DNA of 64,000 bases from Malurus cyaneus samueli (taxonomy: Eukaryota; Chordata; Aves; Passeriformes; Maluridae): assembly GCA_009741485.1 (NCBI GenBank), contig CM019236.1:29576232-29640231 (forward strand), written 5' to 3'. Both the position numbers and the translations under genes were made by a program. The notes beneath the pieces were generated by a model. The model was not told the DNA's origin. It was given only the letters and a program-made list of their open reading frames with translations, and ran no database searches. Below are positions 26,115 to 37,199 of the stretch, piece after piece. Within the stretch, counting starts at the first letter, position 1, and each line of letters opens with the position of its first letter.

Positions 26115-27480
26115 AGCGCCTCGTTTTTCCATTGTGTTCTGTGTTTTGCCGCTCTTGGCAGGCCGGTTGGACCAGGACTGATGCGGCGAAAAAGAATCCG
26201 GCGGCGCCTTTGCGGGCTGGCGTTTCTGTCGGTGTCCGGGGATATGGCCGTGGCGACCTAGTGGGCCCGCGGGGCGCGTGGCGGGGGCGAGCAAGAATGG
26301 TGGTGGTTGAGGTCGGACAGGGCACGGTTGGACTGGGCGACGTCCATGGGTGGATGAGTCGCTCTTAGCCGCTGGGGAACTACGGGTGGCACGGGCTTGA
26401 TCGGGAGGTCGCTCTTTAGTGCGGCCAGATTTGCTCTCGTGTGGGACACGCGGGTGGGGTTGGGGGGCCCCTACGGCGTTGGTCAAGTGTTGCACTTTTC
26501 GTCGCGGTTCAGTTGGTGGGTGTGACGCGCTGACGCATGGAGCTTTGCAGTGTTGCCGGTCACTGCCGGAGGGATTTTGCTGGGTGTTTTTGCGGTGCAT
26601 TTGGCAGTTGTTCCACCGGTGAGGAGGTTAGGGGAGAGGTGGCGACGTGTCAATATCGGGAGTCTCTTTGGTTTGTGGTGTTGGTGCCGGATGTGCCGGT
26701 TCGCTAGGCCTTACGCGTCGGGATCACGGTGCAGGGGGGTTCGCCTGCACCGAGCAGTTCTCTGCTAGTCTTTCGGAGCTTCGCGTAGTTGGTAACATGG
26801 TGCGGTTGCGGGCCGGGATCGGGTTTGCACGATGTTCTGTGGGATCTTTGGTCCTGTGTCAGCCCAGCGTCTGTCGTTTGGGGTGACATCGGGGCGTGAG
26901 CGGTGCCGCTGCTGGATGACTTTCGCTGTTTTTGTTCGCTGCGCTCAGCTTGCCAGGGGGACGGAGGTCCGGGCGACTTGGGTCTTATCCACTTTTTCGT
27001 GGGCAACTTTTGGGTCGAGCCCAGGTGCCTCGGGGGTGTGTTGTTTGTGGGATAACGGTGCGACGGGGGTTGTCGAACGCGTAATCGCTCCGAAGTTTTT
27101 GCCCAGGTTTGTTGTTGCCCAGAGACATGGCCACGGGATACAGATCTGCAGCGCGAACTTGCGCTTTGAGTGTTAGGCCCACCCAGGGACACGGGCACGG
27201 CCACGCTACCTTACGTTCGGAGCTTGGCTGCACCCGGGGAGCTAGCTGCCGGGCAGTACGGGTGTTTTGGTTGGTGGGGGTTGTGGCCCCACTCCTGACA
27301 GCCCACCCGCCCCAAGCACGCGGCGGGTGATTTGTTGGGGCTTTGCTTTGATAGTAGCGCGCTTGGCGGCGAGTGAGTTGAGTGTTCTGTCCTTTCGTGC
27401 GGGCTATTGGGTAGGGTGTCCCTTGTGACCAAGGGCTGCGGTCGTGGTGGCCGTGTGGTTCGCTAGGCGTGAGCCGTTTG
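26115..27480. repeat. Degraded copy of the GC-rich minisatellite locus
   Basis: This matches 32,930-33,640 in order. Shared words include AAAGAATCCGGCGGC (26,191-26,205 with 32,973-32,987), CAGCCCACCCGCCCCAAGCA (near 27,299 and 33,538) and GTGACCAAGGGCT (near 27,425 and 33,573). Between these anchors the minisatellite units are hardly recognisable and the block is almost twice as long. The CTCF-like site of the other copy is disrupted here (near 26,253). Many long open frames on both strands arise only because the region is GC-rich. Confidence 0.75.
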
Positions 27481-30400
27481 TTGCTCGGCGGGGCGGGTTG
27501 CTTTTACTATGGGCAGGACGTGTGGATGACTGATTTCATGTTGAGGCACTATGTAGACGAGGTCAGGTAGAGAAGCTGTATACGCGAGCTATGGTCTTAA
27601 GTGCTGGGTTGGGTGCCAAGGCTGTATGAAATTTGAGGCTGTAACTAGCTTTTGGTTAGATAGTGTTGTAGATGTCCGGTTGTGTGTTCTCTTTGCCCGC
27701 AGGTCAACGGGTTACTATATTTGTTACGAATCTAGGCTTTATCGTAGTTGTTACAACGTGGTGCATGAGACGCGCGTTTGCGCTTCAGGTGTTAGGAGCT
27801 AGTTTGTTGAATTTATCTTTACAGTGGGTGCTTGAAATTGTGCGAAGGATGGTGTATTGTCCATTTTTGGTGTGGTGGGTGGTGTGTATATTGGTCGCGA
27901 GTAGAGACTCTTTTAATGTGGGGTTGCTTGTTGGGGCGTGAGGAGGTGGAGAAGACGAGGGTAGGGATTTATCAGTGTGTTTGTTTGTTGGGGTATTATT
28001 GGTGGTATTATCCAGGTGTGAGATTAGCGTGTGCTGTTTTTAGATTTCATGCGATGCTGCGGTTGCTCTGGGATGCTTTTCATGCCATATTCTCTCAACC
28101 TTCTTTTTGGCATGATGGGTTGATTTTTGAGGGCTCCCGTTTCTCGTGGGTTGAGGGGGAGTTGGTGTTTGCTTTGTGGGTATTGGGGAGGCTGGAAGAA
28201 GTGTGACTGATTTGCATGGTTTGGAGATGAGAAAGGGGTTCTTGAATGCGCACTAGCGTGTTTTTGGTTTGTTGTTACAAATGGCACGAAAGAAGGAGTT
28301 GGGCGGGGGTAGAGGTGGAGGTTGTTTGTATATTATGTGTGGTTCTTGTGTGAGGGGTGATGGGCGGTGTGTGTTTCGGTTGGTGGGGGTTGGGGGGTGT
28401 TTTGGGCTTTGTTGTTTGCGCGTGGTTGGGGTTGGGAAGATAAGTCAAATTTTAGTAGGTTTGCACATTTTCTCATCGTGGGCCTTTGAGGTTGTGGATT
28501 GAGAATGGAGCTTGCTGTTTGCAGTAGGAAGAGAGTAGGAGGTGTTCGGATGGCGAAGTTGTGTAGATCTATTTTGTCGTGGATTTGTACTTGTTTCTGG
28601 TGGCGAAGTAATGTTCGAGAGTGGAGTGTGTGTTTGTCCTTATTCGAGTGGAGTTGGGCTGTCGACTTTTGGAACTATGGTTGTCAATGGGATCGAGTTG
28701 TGTGTCAAAATATGTCGTTGTTGGTTGAGGGTTGCTGGGTGCATATATTACTTAGATTGCAGGTTTATGCCTGTTGGTATGAGCATCACTGGGACGGGAG
28801 TGGCAGTCGGTTGGTGTTATGATTCTATGTCAGTGATTTATATGATGACTTAGAGGTAAGATGACCGTGTGTGTGTTGAATGTCTAGAAAATTAATTATG
28901 AACACCACTCATGCAAAATCTTTGAGCGTGCCTGACGTGGTTTGTTAGTGAGTTTATGTTTTTGAGTAGAACTTTTGCTCTTATGTTCCTTGTAGAAGAT
29001 GAGCTGCCGGAGCGGCTAGGTGACATTGGTGTTTGTTCTGTTCTCAGTTAGGGACCTACTTGGTGCCAGGTTGCTATTTTATTATTTACTGGTGTGGCTG
29101 ATTTTGGTTGGTGGGCGGTTGTGGCGAGTAGTGGTTTGGTTTGCTCGTTTGTAGGCGTTGTCGGGCTGGGGGTAGTGTTTTATGTTGTGTGTTTCCATGT
29201 TTTCGAGAGTGGTACTTAGTGAGTATTTGGCTGTGTCGTGTTTTGTGTTTTTCGAGTCGTGGGGGTGTAGAGTTAGGCTAATTTTATATCTGTATCTTGT
29301 ATGTGGCATTGCATTGTTCAACACAATAATCAGCGGCGTGAGTAAGCTTTGAGAAAGGCGACGTTGGATTTGAGGTGTCTGTGTGAATTTTGCTTGGCTG
29401 GCTAGATATGATGTTCCGGAGTTAGGTTGCCTTTAGAGATCAGATGTCTAGTGCTCATAATGACTTGGTATTTGCGTGTAGGTGAGGTATTGCTCGGATA
29501 TGAGGATGGGGGTTTGTCTTAGGCGACATGTTGTACCATGTCTTGATGTGAGCGGTCAGCAGTGTTTGCGGTCAGAGTACATATATGAGAGTAGGATTGC
29601 CACATGTCTGTGTATGGGCTCTTGGTGTGGCGATATTGTGGAGCGGGTGGTGTTGAGTAATTTGATGGTGGCCTAGGGCTTTTTGCTTCGCCTGCCGAGA
29701 GTGGATAGGCTTTTCTTTTGGGTTGTCTTGTTTTCTTGGTTAACCCGCGTGGTCGCATTATGCGGTGGCAGGACCGTGAAAGGATGAATGTGACATTATG
29801 CAAACTATCTACTTATCTAAAGGGCGACTAAGTTGAGCGCGCGTGTGGCTGCGGTGTGTGTTTGCGTTGGTGGGCGGTTTGTGCGGGATGGGTTTTTGGG
29901 TGTTGCTTGTTGTGTGGGCTTGGATGGGTGGCGTTGGTGTTTTGCTCGTAATATTAGGGGTTGGTGGTGATCACAACTTGCGACTGGGTGTGTGTTTGGG
30001 TTTGGTGCACGACTTGCGTTAGTTGTTAGGCGCGGAATTCGAATTTTGTTTGGTTTTGGTATGTTTATAACCGTGGGGCATATGTAGGTTGTACGTGATA
30101 GTTTTTTATGTTGTCTCAAATTTGACTAAGTTACATCAGTCGGTTTTTGGTAAGACCGGATAGTTCCGAGACTAGAGTGTGTCAAGCCTGTTTACCCGGC
30201 AGCAGAAAATTCGATGGTGATGATGAGTTGTCAACGACTGTGTTTATATCGTTATTTGTGTACAATTTGCGGTTTCGCCTGTTCGGTGAGTGTTTGTTGG
30301 GTGGAGTGGTTACGAGTTAGGTGTTTGTTTGTTGCGTGGATTTTAACTGTACATCTTGCGCATTTAATTGAAGAGATGTTAATCATTCTAATATTGCACC

Positions 30401-30900
30401 ATCATGCAACTGTCTTTGTTGTGATTGATGAGTTGTCTTTTGGAGTTTGTCAGCCGATCTGTTGTGGATAATTAGCGGGAGAACTGCTGTGGTTTTGACT
30501 CTCCTGGCAGTAGAGTTACCAGTCTGAATATTATTTATATGTAAATGGTTTCGGCTGACATGTGTAAGGATCATATAGTTGCTTATCCACTGAACATCTG
30601 TAGTCAGTGCTAGTTGGGCTGAAGAGGATGACTGGGTTTAAGGAGCGTAGTATGTTTCTTTATTGTAAATCAGCTGGTTTGGTGGTAGTGTGGGTGCACT
30701 GTCTGTATGTTGCGATCTTGCAAAAATCTCTTCTCTCGAGCAATAGGGGCTAGGAGAAGGGTCTGGTCTTTGCACTGTTTGAATATCTAACTGTGTCGTA
30801 GTTGGTGCCATGTGATTTTGTGCGGTTGGGGTATGTATTCACTTTGCCAGGTGGGGGAGTAAATGAGTAGAGCAGTGGGATGGGATGCAGTGTTTAAGTT
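27480..30900. other. G/T-dominated degraded copy of the 33.65-35.4 kb spacer
   Basis: The plus strand is strikingly rich in G and T and poor in C. Two anchors tie it to the spacer after the minisatellite: TACAAATGGCACGAAA (28,276-28,291 with 34,006-34,021), and an interrupted match at about 28,047-28,102 with 33,911-33,955. It is nearly twice as long as the spacer it matches, so it contains many extra bases, mainly G and T. Open frames here read as Gly, Val, Trp, Cys and Leu runs and are compositional artefacts. No gene is supported. Confidence 0.6.
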
Positions 30901-31410
30901 ACTTTAACTAGTACTGTAGTGGGGCATGGTGCAAGAAAAAGAAACGATGTTATGTATGATTATGTGTCTGTTCTGCGATAACAGACGGTACGGATGAAAA
31001 TAAAGCTTTGGAGAAAAAGTTCTATCCTAATGCATGGTGATATGTTGACACCTTTATGGTTGAGTAAAATCGCACCCGAGTTCAAGGCTTGGTAAGATTC
31101 GCAGCGTGCTTTCCGATCACCATTGAGAGAGAATAATTTAAGAGAGAAACAAAATAGCCTCTGGAGTATTATGGTCTGGATGACGAGCAGTGACTGATTC
31201 CGAGTTGTTGTGTTTGGGTTGATTTGAAGTTTTGCTTCAAAGATCTCTTGGAAAAGCTTATATGTTGGAGAAGAGACGGTATGCGTAGTAAAGTTGAGTT
31301 GTGTTAAGCTTGCTATTAATCGGAGGATATATTGTCAAACTAGAACTACACAATAGTGGGATGCCTGTGGGGTCAGGGGGATGGTTGCTGGCTTTAGATG
31401 AGTGTTTGGA
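30900..31410. repeat. Block B, degraded copy
   Basis: This aligns with 32,470-32,920 and 35,420-35,935. The clearest anchor is TTCCGAGTTGTTGTGTTTGG at about 31,198, against TTCCAGTTGTTTGCTTTTGG at about 32,757, followed by the CTCTTGGAAAAGCTTA region. The same G/T-biased errors occur as in the preceding interval. It is followed directly by block A. Confidence 0.65.
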
Positions 31411-31416
31411 TTTTAA

Positions 31417-32465
31417 TTGACTTGAAGACTGTCATATGCTATTTCATTAAAACCTGAATGATTCACTTCCAGCACGGAGGACCCATCTGTGCCCACCATC
31501 CATCTGTTTAGACACGACTGGCAAAGTGGTAGGGAATGCGCAGTGGTTGCCTCTGCCTGAAAGGAATAAACCACAGGATCTTCCAGTGAGTGCCAAAAAC
31601 TTCTGAGAAGGTCTGCTGCCATGGCTTTTGGGGCCTCGATCTACAGAAGACAGCATTATTAGTGAAAGACAGCACGCCCACAGTGCACTTCAGTCAGCTA
31701 CAACAATGTAGGTTGGCTGGGGATCCACTACTGGACTCTGATGAATTGTGTCCAAGCATCACAAACACAACTTTTACTTCATTACGACATACAGCTGAGA
31801 CTCAGCTTTGGAGAACAGAAACTGTCTGTGTCATCAATCAAAGGCACCTTTTGAAGCAGAGGAGACCTCTGAATCAATGAAATGTATGTCAAAAAACAGC
31901 AGAAAGTATCTTTTGATCTGTACTTTTGAAAGAAGATATAGTTCCACTGCTTTGGGTAGGGAAAGAAAGGGAACAACATGAGGCTACTTTGTGTACAACC
32001 AATATTAAGAGATAGTGAGGTGCTCCTAGAGCTAGAAAGTACAGAGCACAGCACATGCAAACTCATCTTAACAAAGTGTCTTTAGCTCCTTTATGGTCTC
32101 AGACAGTTTAAAAAAAAAAAAAAAAAAAAAAAGCTACTCCCTTAGCATTTCAGAAACGTAAGAATTTAAGAACTTACATGTCTCGCAACAGTTTGACATT
32201 TTTTTATACTGGTAGTGTCCTGTTAAAGAAAAGAAAACACAATGAAAAGGTATTATTTACATTCCTAACTTCTAAATGTCATTAGGAAAACAAGTAAATA
32301 AAGCAGAGAATAAAGTATTAGTGTACACTGCTTTGACATTAGTGACATTAGTGCTTATCACTAACATCATATCTAGGCTGAAAGATGACTGTAAGATGCT
32401 AGATTCTTTATGTAAACACACACTTGAGTGCATTTGCAAAATCTCTCTCAGAAAGGTCTAGAAAG
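31417..32465. repeat. Block A, clean copy
   Basis: It begins TGGATTTTAATTGACTTGAAG and contains a poly-A run at 32,110-32,132. It recurs with many indels at 35,937-37,190. No gene was recognised; open frames differ between the two copies and are not conserved. Confidence 0.8.
32110..32132. repeat. Poly-A tract
   Basis: An uninterrupted run of 23 A. In the degraded copy of block A (near 36,885) it has collapsed to short A runs, as expected for noisy reads. Confidence 0.9.
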
Positions 32466-32469
32466 TAGT

Positions 32470-32924
32470 CTGCTTCAGTTTTAAATGCTAACTGTTATAG
32501 TGCAGTGATGCAGGATCACTTTTGCATGTGATAAATAACTGGCAGAATCAGGGAATTTTAAACATATGTAGCAGGAAGAAAAGACATTATTATTATTATC
32601 CAAACAAACCTACTGATAAAAAAACTTAAAAAATTCAAGGCAGAATAAGACACTTAGGAAATCGAACATCAATGTAAATTCCAGTGCTTCTAACACAAAA
32701 AAAAATAAAAAGTAAAAAAACAAAAAGGCCAGTATTAAACTGGATGACAGCTACATTCCAGTTGTTTGCTTTTGGTATTAACCTCAAAGAAATCTCTTTG
32801 GAAAGCTAATTTGAAAGTAATATGGATAAAGTTGATTGTTTAACTTGCATTAATCTCAGAAGATAATCAAGACCATAACTAAAATAATGCCTGGGGTTCA
32901 CTGTGGTGCCTATGACTCGGGGTT
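32470..32924. repeat. Block B, clean copy
   Basis: AT-rich sequence lying between block A and the GC-rich minisatellite. It recurs at 35,420-35,935 and, badly degraded, at 30,900-31,410. In both other copies B is followed by block A, whereas here A precedes B. No coding signal was found. Confidence 0.8.
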
Positions 32925-33645
32925 CTGAGGTTTCCTTTTCCCGCTGGCGCCTGCCGGAGCGAGCGGGCGAAAAGAATCCGGCGGCCTTGCGGGTGCGCGC
33001 TGGTCCCGGGAGCGGGCGACCAGGGGGCGCGCGCGGGCGACAGGGGACCACGGGCACGGTCACCAACTCCTCAGCCCACCCGGAAACACGGGCACGGCCA
33101 CCACTCCCTCAGCCCACCCGGGGACACGGCCACGGTCACACTCCTCAGCCCACCCAGAGACACCGGCCACGGTCACCATCCTCAGTTCCACCCAGGACAC
33201 GGGCAGGGTCACCACTCCTCAGCCCACCCGGGGACACGGGCACGGCCACCACTCCTCAGCCCACCCAGGTACACGGCACACGGTCACCCAGTCCTCAGCC
33301 CACCCGGGCACGGGCACGGTCACCACTCCTCTCGGGAATCACGCGGGACACTCTCGTGGAAGGCCACCAGGGACAACGGGCACGGCCACCACTCCTCAGC
33401 ACCCGGGGACACGGCACGGCCACCACTCCTCAGCGCCACCCGGACACGGCCAGGTTCACCACTCCCTCAGCCCACCCAGGGACACGGGCAGGCCACCACT
33501 CCCAGCCCCACCGGACACGGCACGGCCCACCACTCCTCAGCCCACCCGCCCCAAGCACCACCCGCGCCCTTTGTGACCAAGGGCTCTGCCGTGGGGCGCG
33601 CTCTGTGCCGCGGGCTTGGTGCTACAGGCACGGTGACATTCATTG
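32925..33645. repeat. GC-rich minisatellite locus, unit about 37-38 bp
   Basis: A CpG-rich lead-in (32,935-33,050) is followed by about a dozen imperfect tandem units from about 33,050 to 33,550. Each unit is built from CCCACCCGGGGACACGGGCA followed by CGG(C/T)CACCACTCCTCAG. After the array comes a unique GC-rich tail (33,550-33,640). Units differ mostly by one-base losses, which may partly be sequencing error in a hard template. The open frame across the array (32,903-33,646) simply reads the repeat as Pro/Thr/Arg/Gly peptides. GC-rich minisatellites are common near avian microchromosome and subtelomeric regions; that link is background knowledge only. Confidence 0.85.
33017..33030 (+). promoter_or_regulatory. 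CTCF-like binding motif
   Basis: CGACCAGGGGGCGC matches the commonly quoted vertebrate CTCF core CCACCAGGGGGCGC at 13 of 14 positions. It sits in a CpG-rich lead-in immediately before the minisatellite array, a plausible setting for an insulator. Binding depends on methylation and flanking bases, which cannot be judged here. The equivalent position in the degraded copy (near 26,253) does not keep the motif. Confidence 0.45.
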
Positions 33646-35419
33646 AAACAGTAACATCAGGAAGCTGAACACACAAGTTAGTGCTCCACGATAAATATAC
33701 CAAAAATAGTTAAATTCTTGGTTCTCTTTCCCAGCAAGGTTCATAATGTACAATCTACTACGACAACTTCAAACTGCTTTGCTCATGGAACATTTGAATA
33801 TTTACATCGAAAATGAAATATTATTTTCCTATATTTCCCAGCACTAAGGGGGGGGGAAGGGGAAAAAAAGGAGCCATTACTATTATTAGGTATATCCACA
33901 TTCTTTCAATTTCAAGCAATGCTCTGATCTTTTCATCCATTTCTCTAACCTTCATTGTTCATAAATACTGCAGAAAAAACCATTTGAAAGAAAGTCTAAG
34001 CTCACTACAAATGGCACGAAAAGGAAGTGCTTATATGTTAGGCTTGAAATTCAATTAAGCACATTTCATCTATTTATAATGACAGGAAAATAAAATCGGA
34101 TTCTAAATTTGACATTTGATAGCGTGAAGTTTAATGTTCAAGTGATTTTTAAGGCGCACTTGTTTTGTGATGGAATTCTCATGATCAACAAAATCTGTTA
34201 ATTCAATACAGACGACACTAACATGCGGCAGTAATTGCATTAAAACTTTAAAATAGAACTGGTAATCTGATTTAAAAGGTGTGTTCTCTCGCAAGAGCTT
34301 CGGAAACTCCACATGGGCTTGTTAAGACCAAAAGGATTGACTCGCTTAATATTTTGGGATAATAATAACCTGTATAACAATACGAGGCTATATAACATTC
34401 TGCATGATTTTACCATCTATAAATACTCGTACTGTTCGGTATTTGGATGATCTGTCCTCTCTACTGGTTCTTATTATCAGCTGCAGATACTAGTGCTATT
34501 CTAGACTATGCATCAACAATATTAACACGATGCAATAATAGAAAACATGGCCAGGACTGGATTCTAGTCTGCATCTTATCCATTCCCTCCCAACAAGATA
34601 AGCAGAAGTTGGGTCATCCAGTGAGATTTTAACATCATCTTTAAGCTGGTCTTTGTATCATGAGTGACTTTTTACCAGAGACTATTGGTAAAGTAACACA
34701 TTGTATCCAGATATTGCAGGAAGGGACTCAAGCAGAGTGACTCTTACCTTGGCATCTCAGGTTACCGGGTTCATTGAGTTCGGATTGAAGGATGTTTCGG
34801 TCTTGGTCTATTACTAACTAATCATAGTCTAAAGGAAATTAACCAACTAATACGGAACATGCACACGACGAATACTCAGGTGCTTGTTAAATGTAGTTAA
34901 TTACCTTACACTGTAACTTAGTAGCAAATTATGTCTTATGTATAATATGTTTTCTAATAAACTTATATTACCAATATCACAAACACGACCAGTTCCAGCT
35001 AATCAAGACAGAAAGTAAAGATTAAAATTTTTAACATTTATTGACAATATTTCGCTTTTTTATGGTACATGTATGCTAATAACTATATCTGCATTTTAGA
35101 AAAGTAATCATATCTAATATTCACATCATGCAACTTCTTATGTTGATTATTGCTGATTCAGATCCTTGGGATAATAGGGAAAAACATCTTTCGTATCTCG
35201 CATAGCTTTTATTGGCCCTGAAGATCTAGATCTCTTTCTCTGACAGGAAAGAGTTGGGCGGTGTGGGGCTTATCTACAAGCGGTTCTATGGAGATGACTG
35301 GTAGAATGGCATGGACTGTATGCTGTTGGTGTTAGTAAGCAGCACGAGGCGTGTGGGAGTGTGCGGTATTGGCAGGAATGGCTGGATGTCAGCGAGGGTG
35401 TAGAGAAGTAGTCTCGCTT
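33646..35419. other. AT-rich spacer, no gene recognised
   Basis: Sequence between the minisatellite and the second copy of block B. It has a G/A-rich run at 33,848-33,870. It looks cleaner to about 34,100 and then gradually more error-laden toward 35,400. Two anchors link it to 28.0-28.3 kb. No RNA gene, transposon or conserved open frame was seen. Confidence 0.55.
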
Positions 35420-37190
35420 CTAGTGTTAAATGCTACTGTTATTGAGCCGTGCAGTTGATCGCAGGATTCACTTTTGCATGTGATAAACTAACTGGTCAGA
35501 ATCAGGGAATTTTAAATCATATGTAGCAGGAAGAAAGACATTATTATTATTTATCCAACAATACCTCACTGATAAAAAAACTATTGTAATAAAAATTCTA
35601 AGGGGCAGAAATAAGATCAACTTAGAGCATGAAGTGAAATTCGAACATCTTCAATGTATCAATTTCCAGTGCGTTCCTAGCCACAATAAAAAAAGATAAA
35701 AAAAGTAAGAAAACAAAAAAGCCAGTATTAATCAGCTGGAATGACAGCTACATCCACGTTGTTTGCTTTTCGGTATTTAAACTTCAAAGAAAATCTGCTT
35801 TGAAGAAAGTGTAATTTTGAAGTAATACCTGCGATACACAAGTTTGATTGTTAACTCGCATTAATCTCAGCAAGCATTTAATGCAGAGAGGCGCGGTAAC
35901 TAAAATAATGCTGGGGTTCACGTGGTGCCTATGACTGGATTTTAATTGACTTGAAGTACTGTCATAGTCCCTATTATCATAAAACACTGTGAAGCAGTTC
36001 CAAACGGAGGAACATCTGGTGCCACCATCCATGGACTTTATTTAGGACTATTTACGACTGTGCCAAGGTCATGGATGGCGTCAGTGGTTTGCCGCATCTG
36101 CTCCGTGAAGAGATTATAGGACCACAGGAATCTTCCAGTAGTGCCAAAACTTCTGAGGAAGGATCTAGACTGCCACGGTCGTCGGGGCTCGATATACCAG
36201 AAGACGCAGTTATAGTGTATCCATTTGGTGATTTCTTCTGCAAGACTCTTTGTGGGCTCATTGCCTAAGTGTTTCTATTCATGAGACTGATTCCAGAAGG
36301 GGAGGGCAATGAATGTCATACACTTTAACCTAGATAATCCACTGGTGATCAAAGGTCAGACAAGCACGCCCACAGTGCACTCCAGTCAGCTACCTACACA
36401 TGTAAGGTTGGGCTGGGGAGTCATCATCTTCTGGCAGCTCGAATGCCAGATGATCACTAAGCATCACATACATTAGCTATACTTTTGACTTCACCTTCAA
36501 ACATAAAACAGCTGGAGATCTCCAGCTTTGGAGACAGAAACTTCTGTGTCAATAATCTTATAAGGCACCTTTGAGCAGGGACTCTGAGAGGTCCAATGAG
36601 ATAGTTTGGTGATTCCCAAAATAACAGCAGAAAGTAATTTCGAGGCTGTAATCTTTTTGAGAAGTAATGGAAATGGTATAGTTCACTGCATTGCTGGGTA
36701 GGGACACAGAAGGGAACAACATCGAGGCTACTCCTCTGTGTAACAACCATAGAGAGAATTCATGAGCGTCGGCTAGCGTAGAGCAAGCACAGTAGACAGA
36801 GCGATACACTCAATGTACAAACTCATCTTTATAAGTTGTCTAATTTAGCTTCGTTAGTACTCATGAAGTTCCTTACCAGACAAAAATAAAGGAATATAAA
36901 ATAAGCGTATCTCTCCCTTCATAGCGGTTTAGAAATGTCAGAAGGTATTACCACGAAAGCTTAACATCGTGCTGGATTGAAGCGAAGCTTATTAGAAAAA
37001 TTTTTTCTCTGAATACGTGGTGGTGTCCCTGGGAGGAGAGAAGAAGGACTAATGACTGAAAAGGATATCTCTATATTAGCGGTCCTATACTCTTAGAACT
37101 GATTCATTAAGGGACCTACAGTAAATATAACGCAGGAGATCACATATGGACTATCCATGGAGTTCGGTACCATGACTTATTGACCACTCT
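35420..37190. repeat. Blocks B and A, error-rich copy in B-A order
   Basis: 35,420-35,935 aligns with 32,470-32,920, and 35,937-37,190 aligns with 31,417 to about 32,360. The join reads GTGGTGCCTATGACTGGATT: the end of B (GTGGTGCCTATGAC) runs straight into the start of A (TGGATTTTAATTGAC). The clean copy has the opposite order. Frequent extra and missing bases show that it is a low-accuracy duplicate. Confidence 0.8.
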
Positions 37191-37199
37191 TAAAGTTTT

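Noticed and set aside
26109..27204. Several long overlapping frames on both strands
   Set aside because: Region is a degraded GC-rich minisatellite copy. Low stop-codon density follows from composition, and the frames are not shared with the cleaner copy.
27672..28853. Trp/Cys/Val/Gly-rich frames that resemble membrane proteins
   Set aside because: They arise from the G/T-dominated base composition of an error-rich duplicate and do not match the equivalent spacer at 33.65-35.4 kb.
33050..33550. Possible CRISPR array
   Set aside because: Units are contiguous and similar along their whole length, with no separate spacers. It is a minisatellite in a vertebrate genome.
32903..33646. A 247-codon plus-strand open frame
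   Set aside because: It reads through the GC-rich minisatellite and encodes only Pro/Thr/Arg/Gly repeats that change frame as units lose bases. GC-rich tandem repeats lack stop codons by composition.
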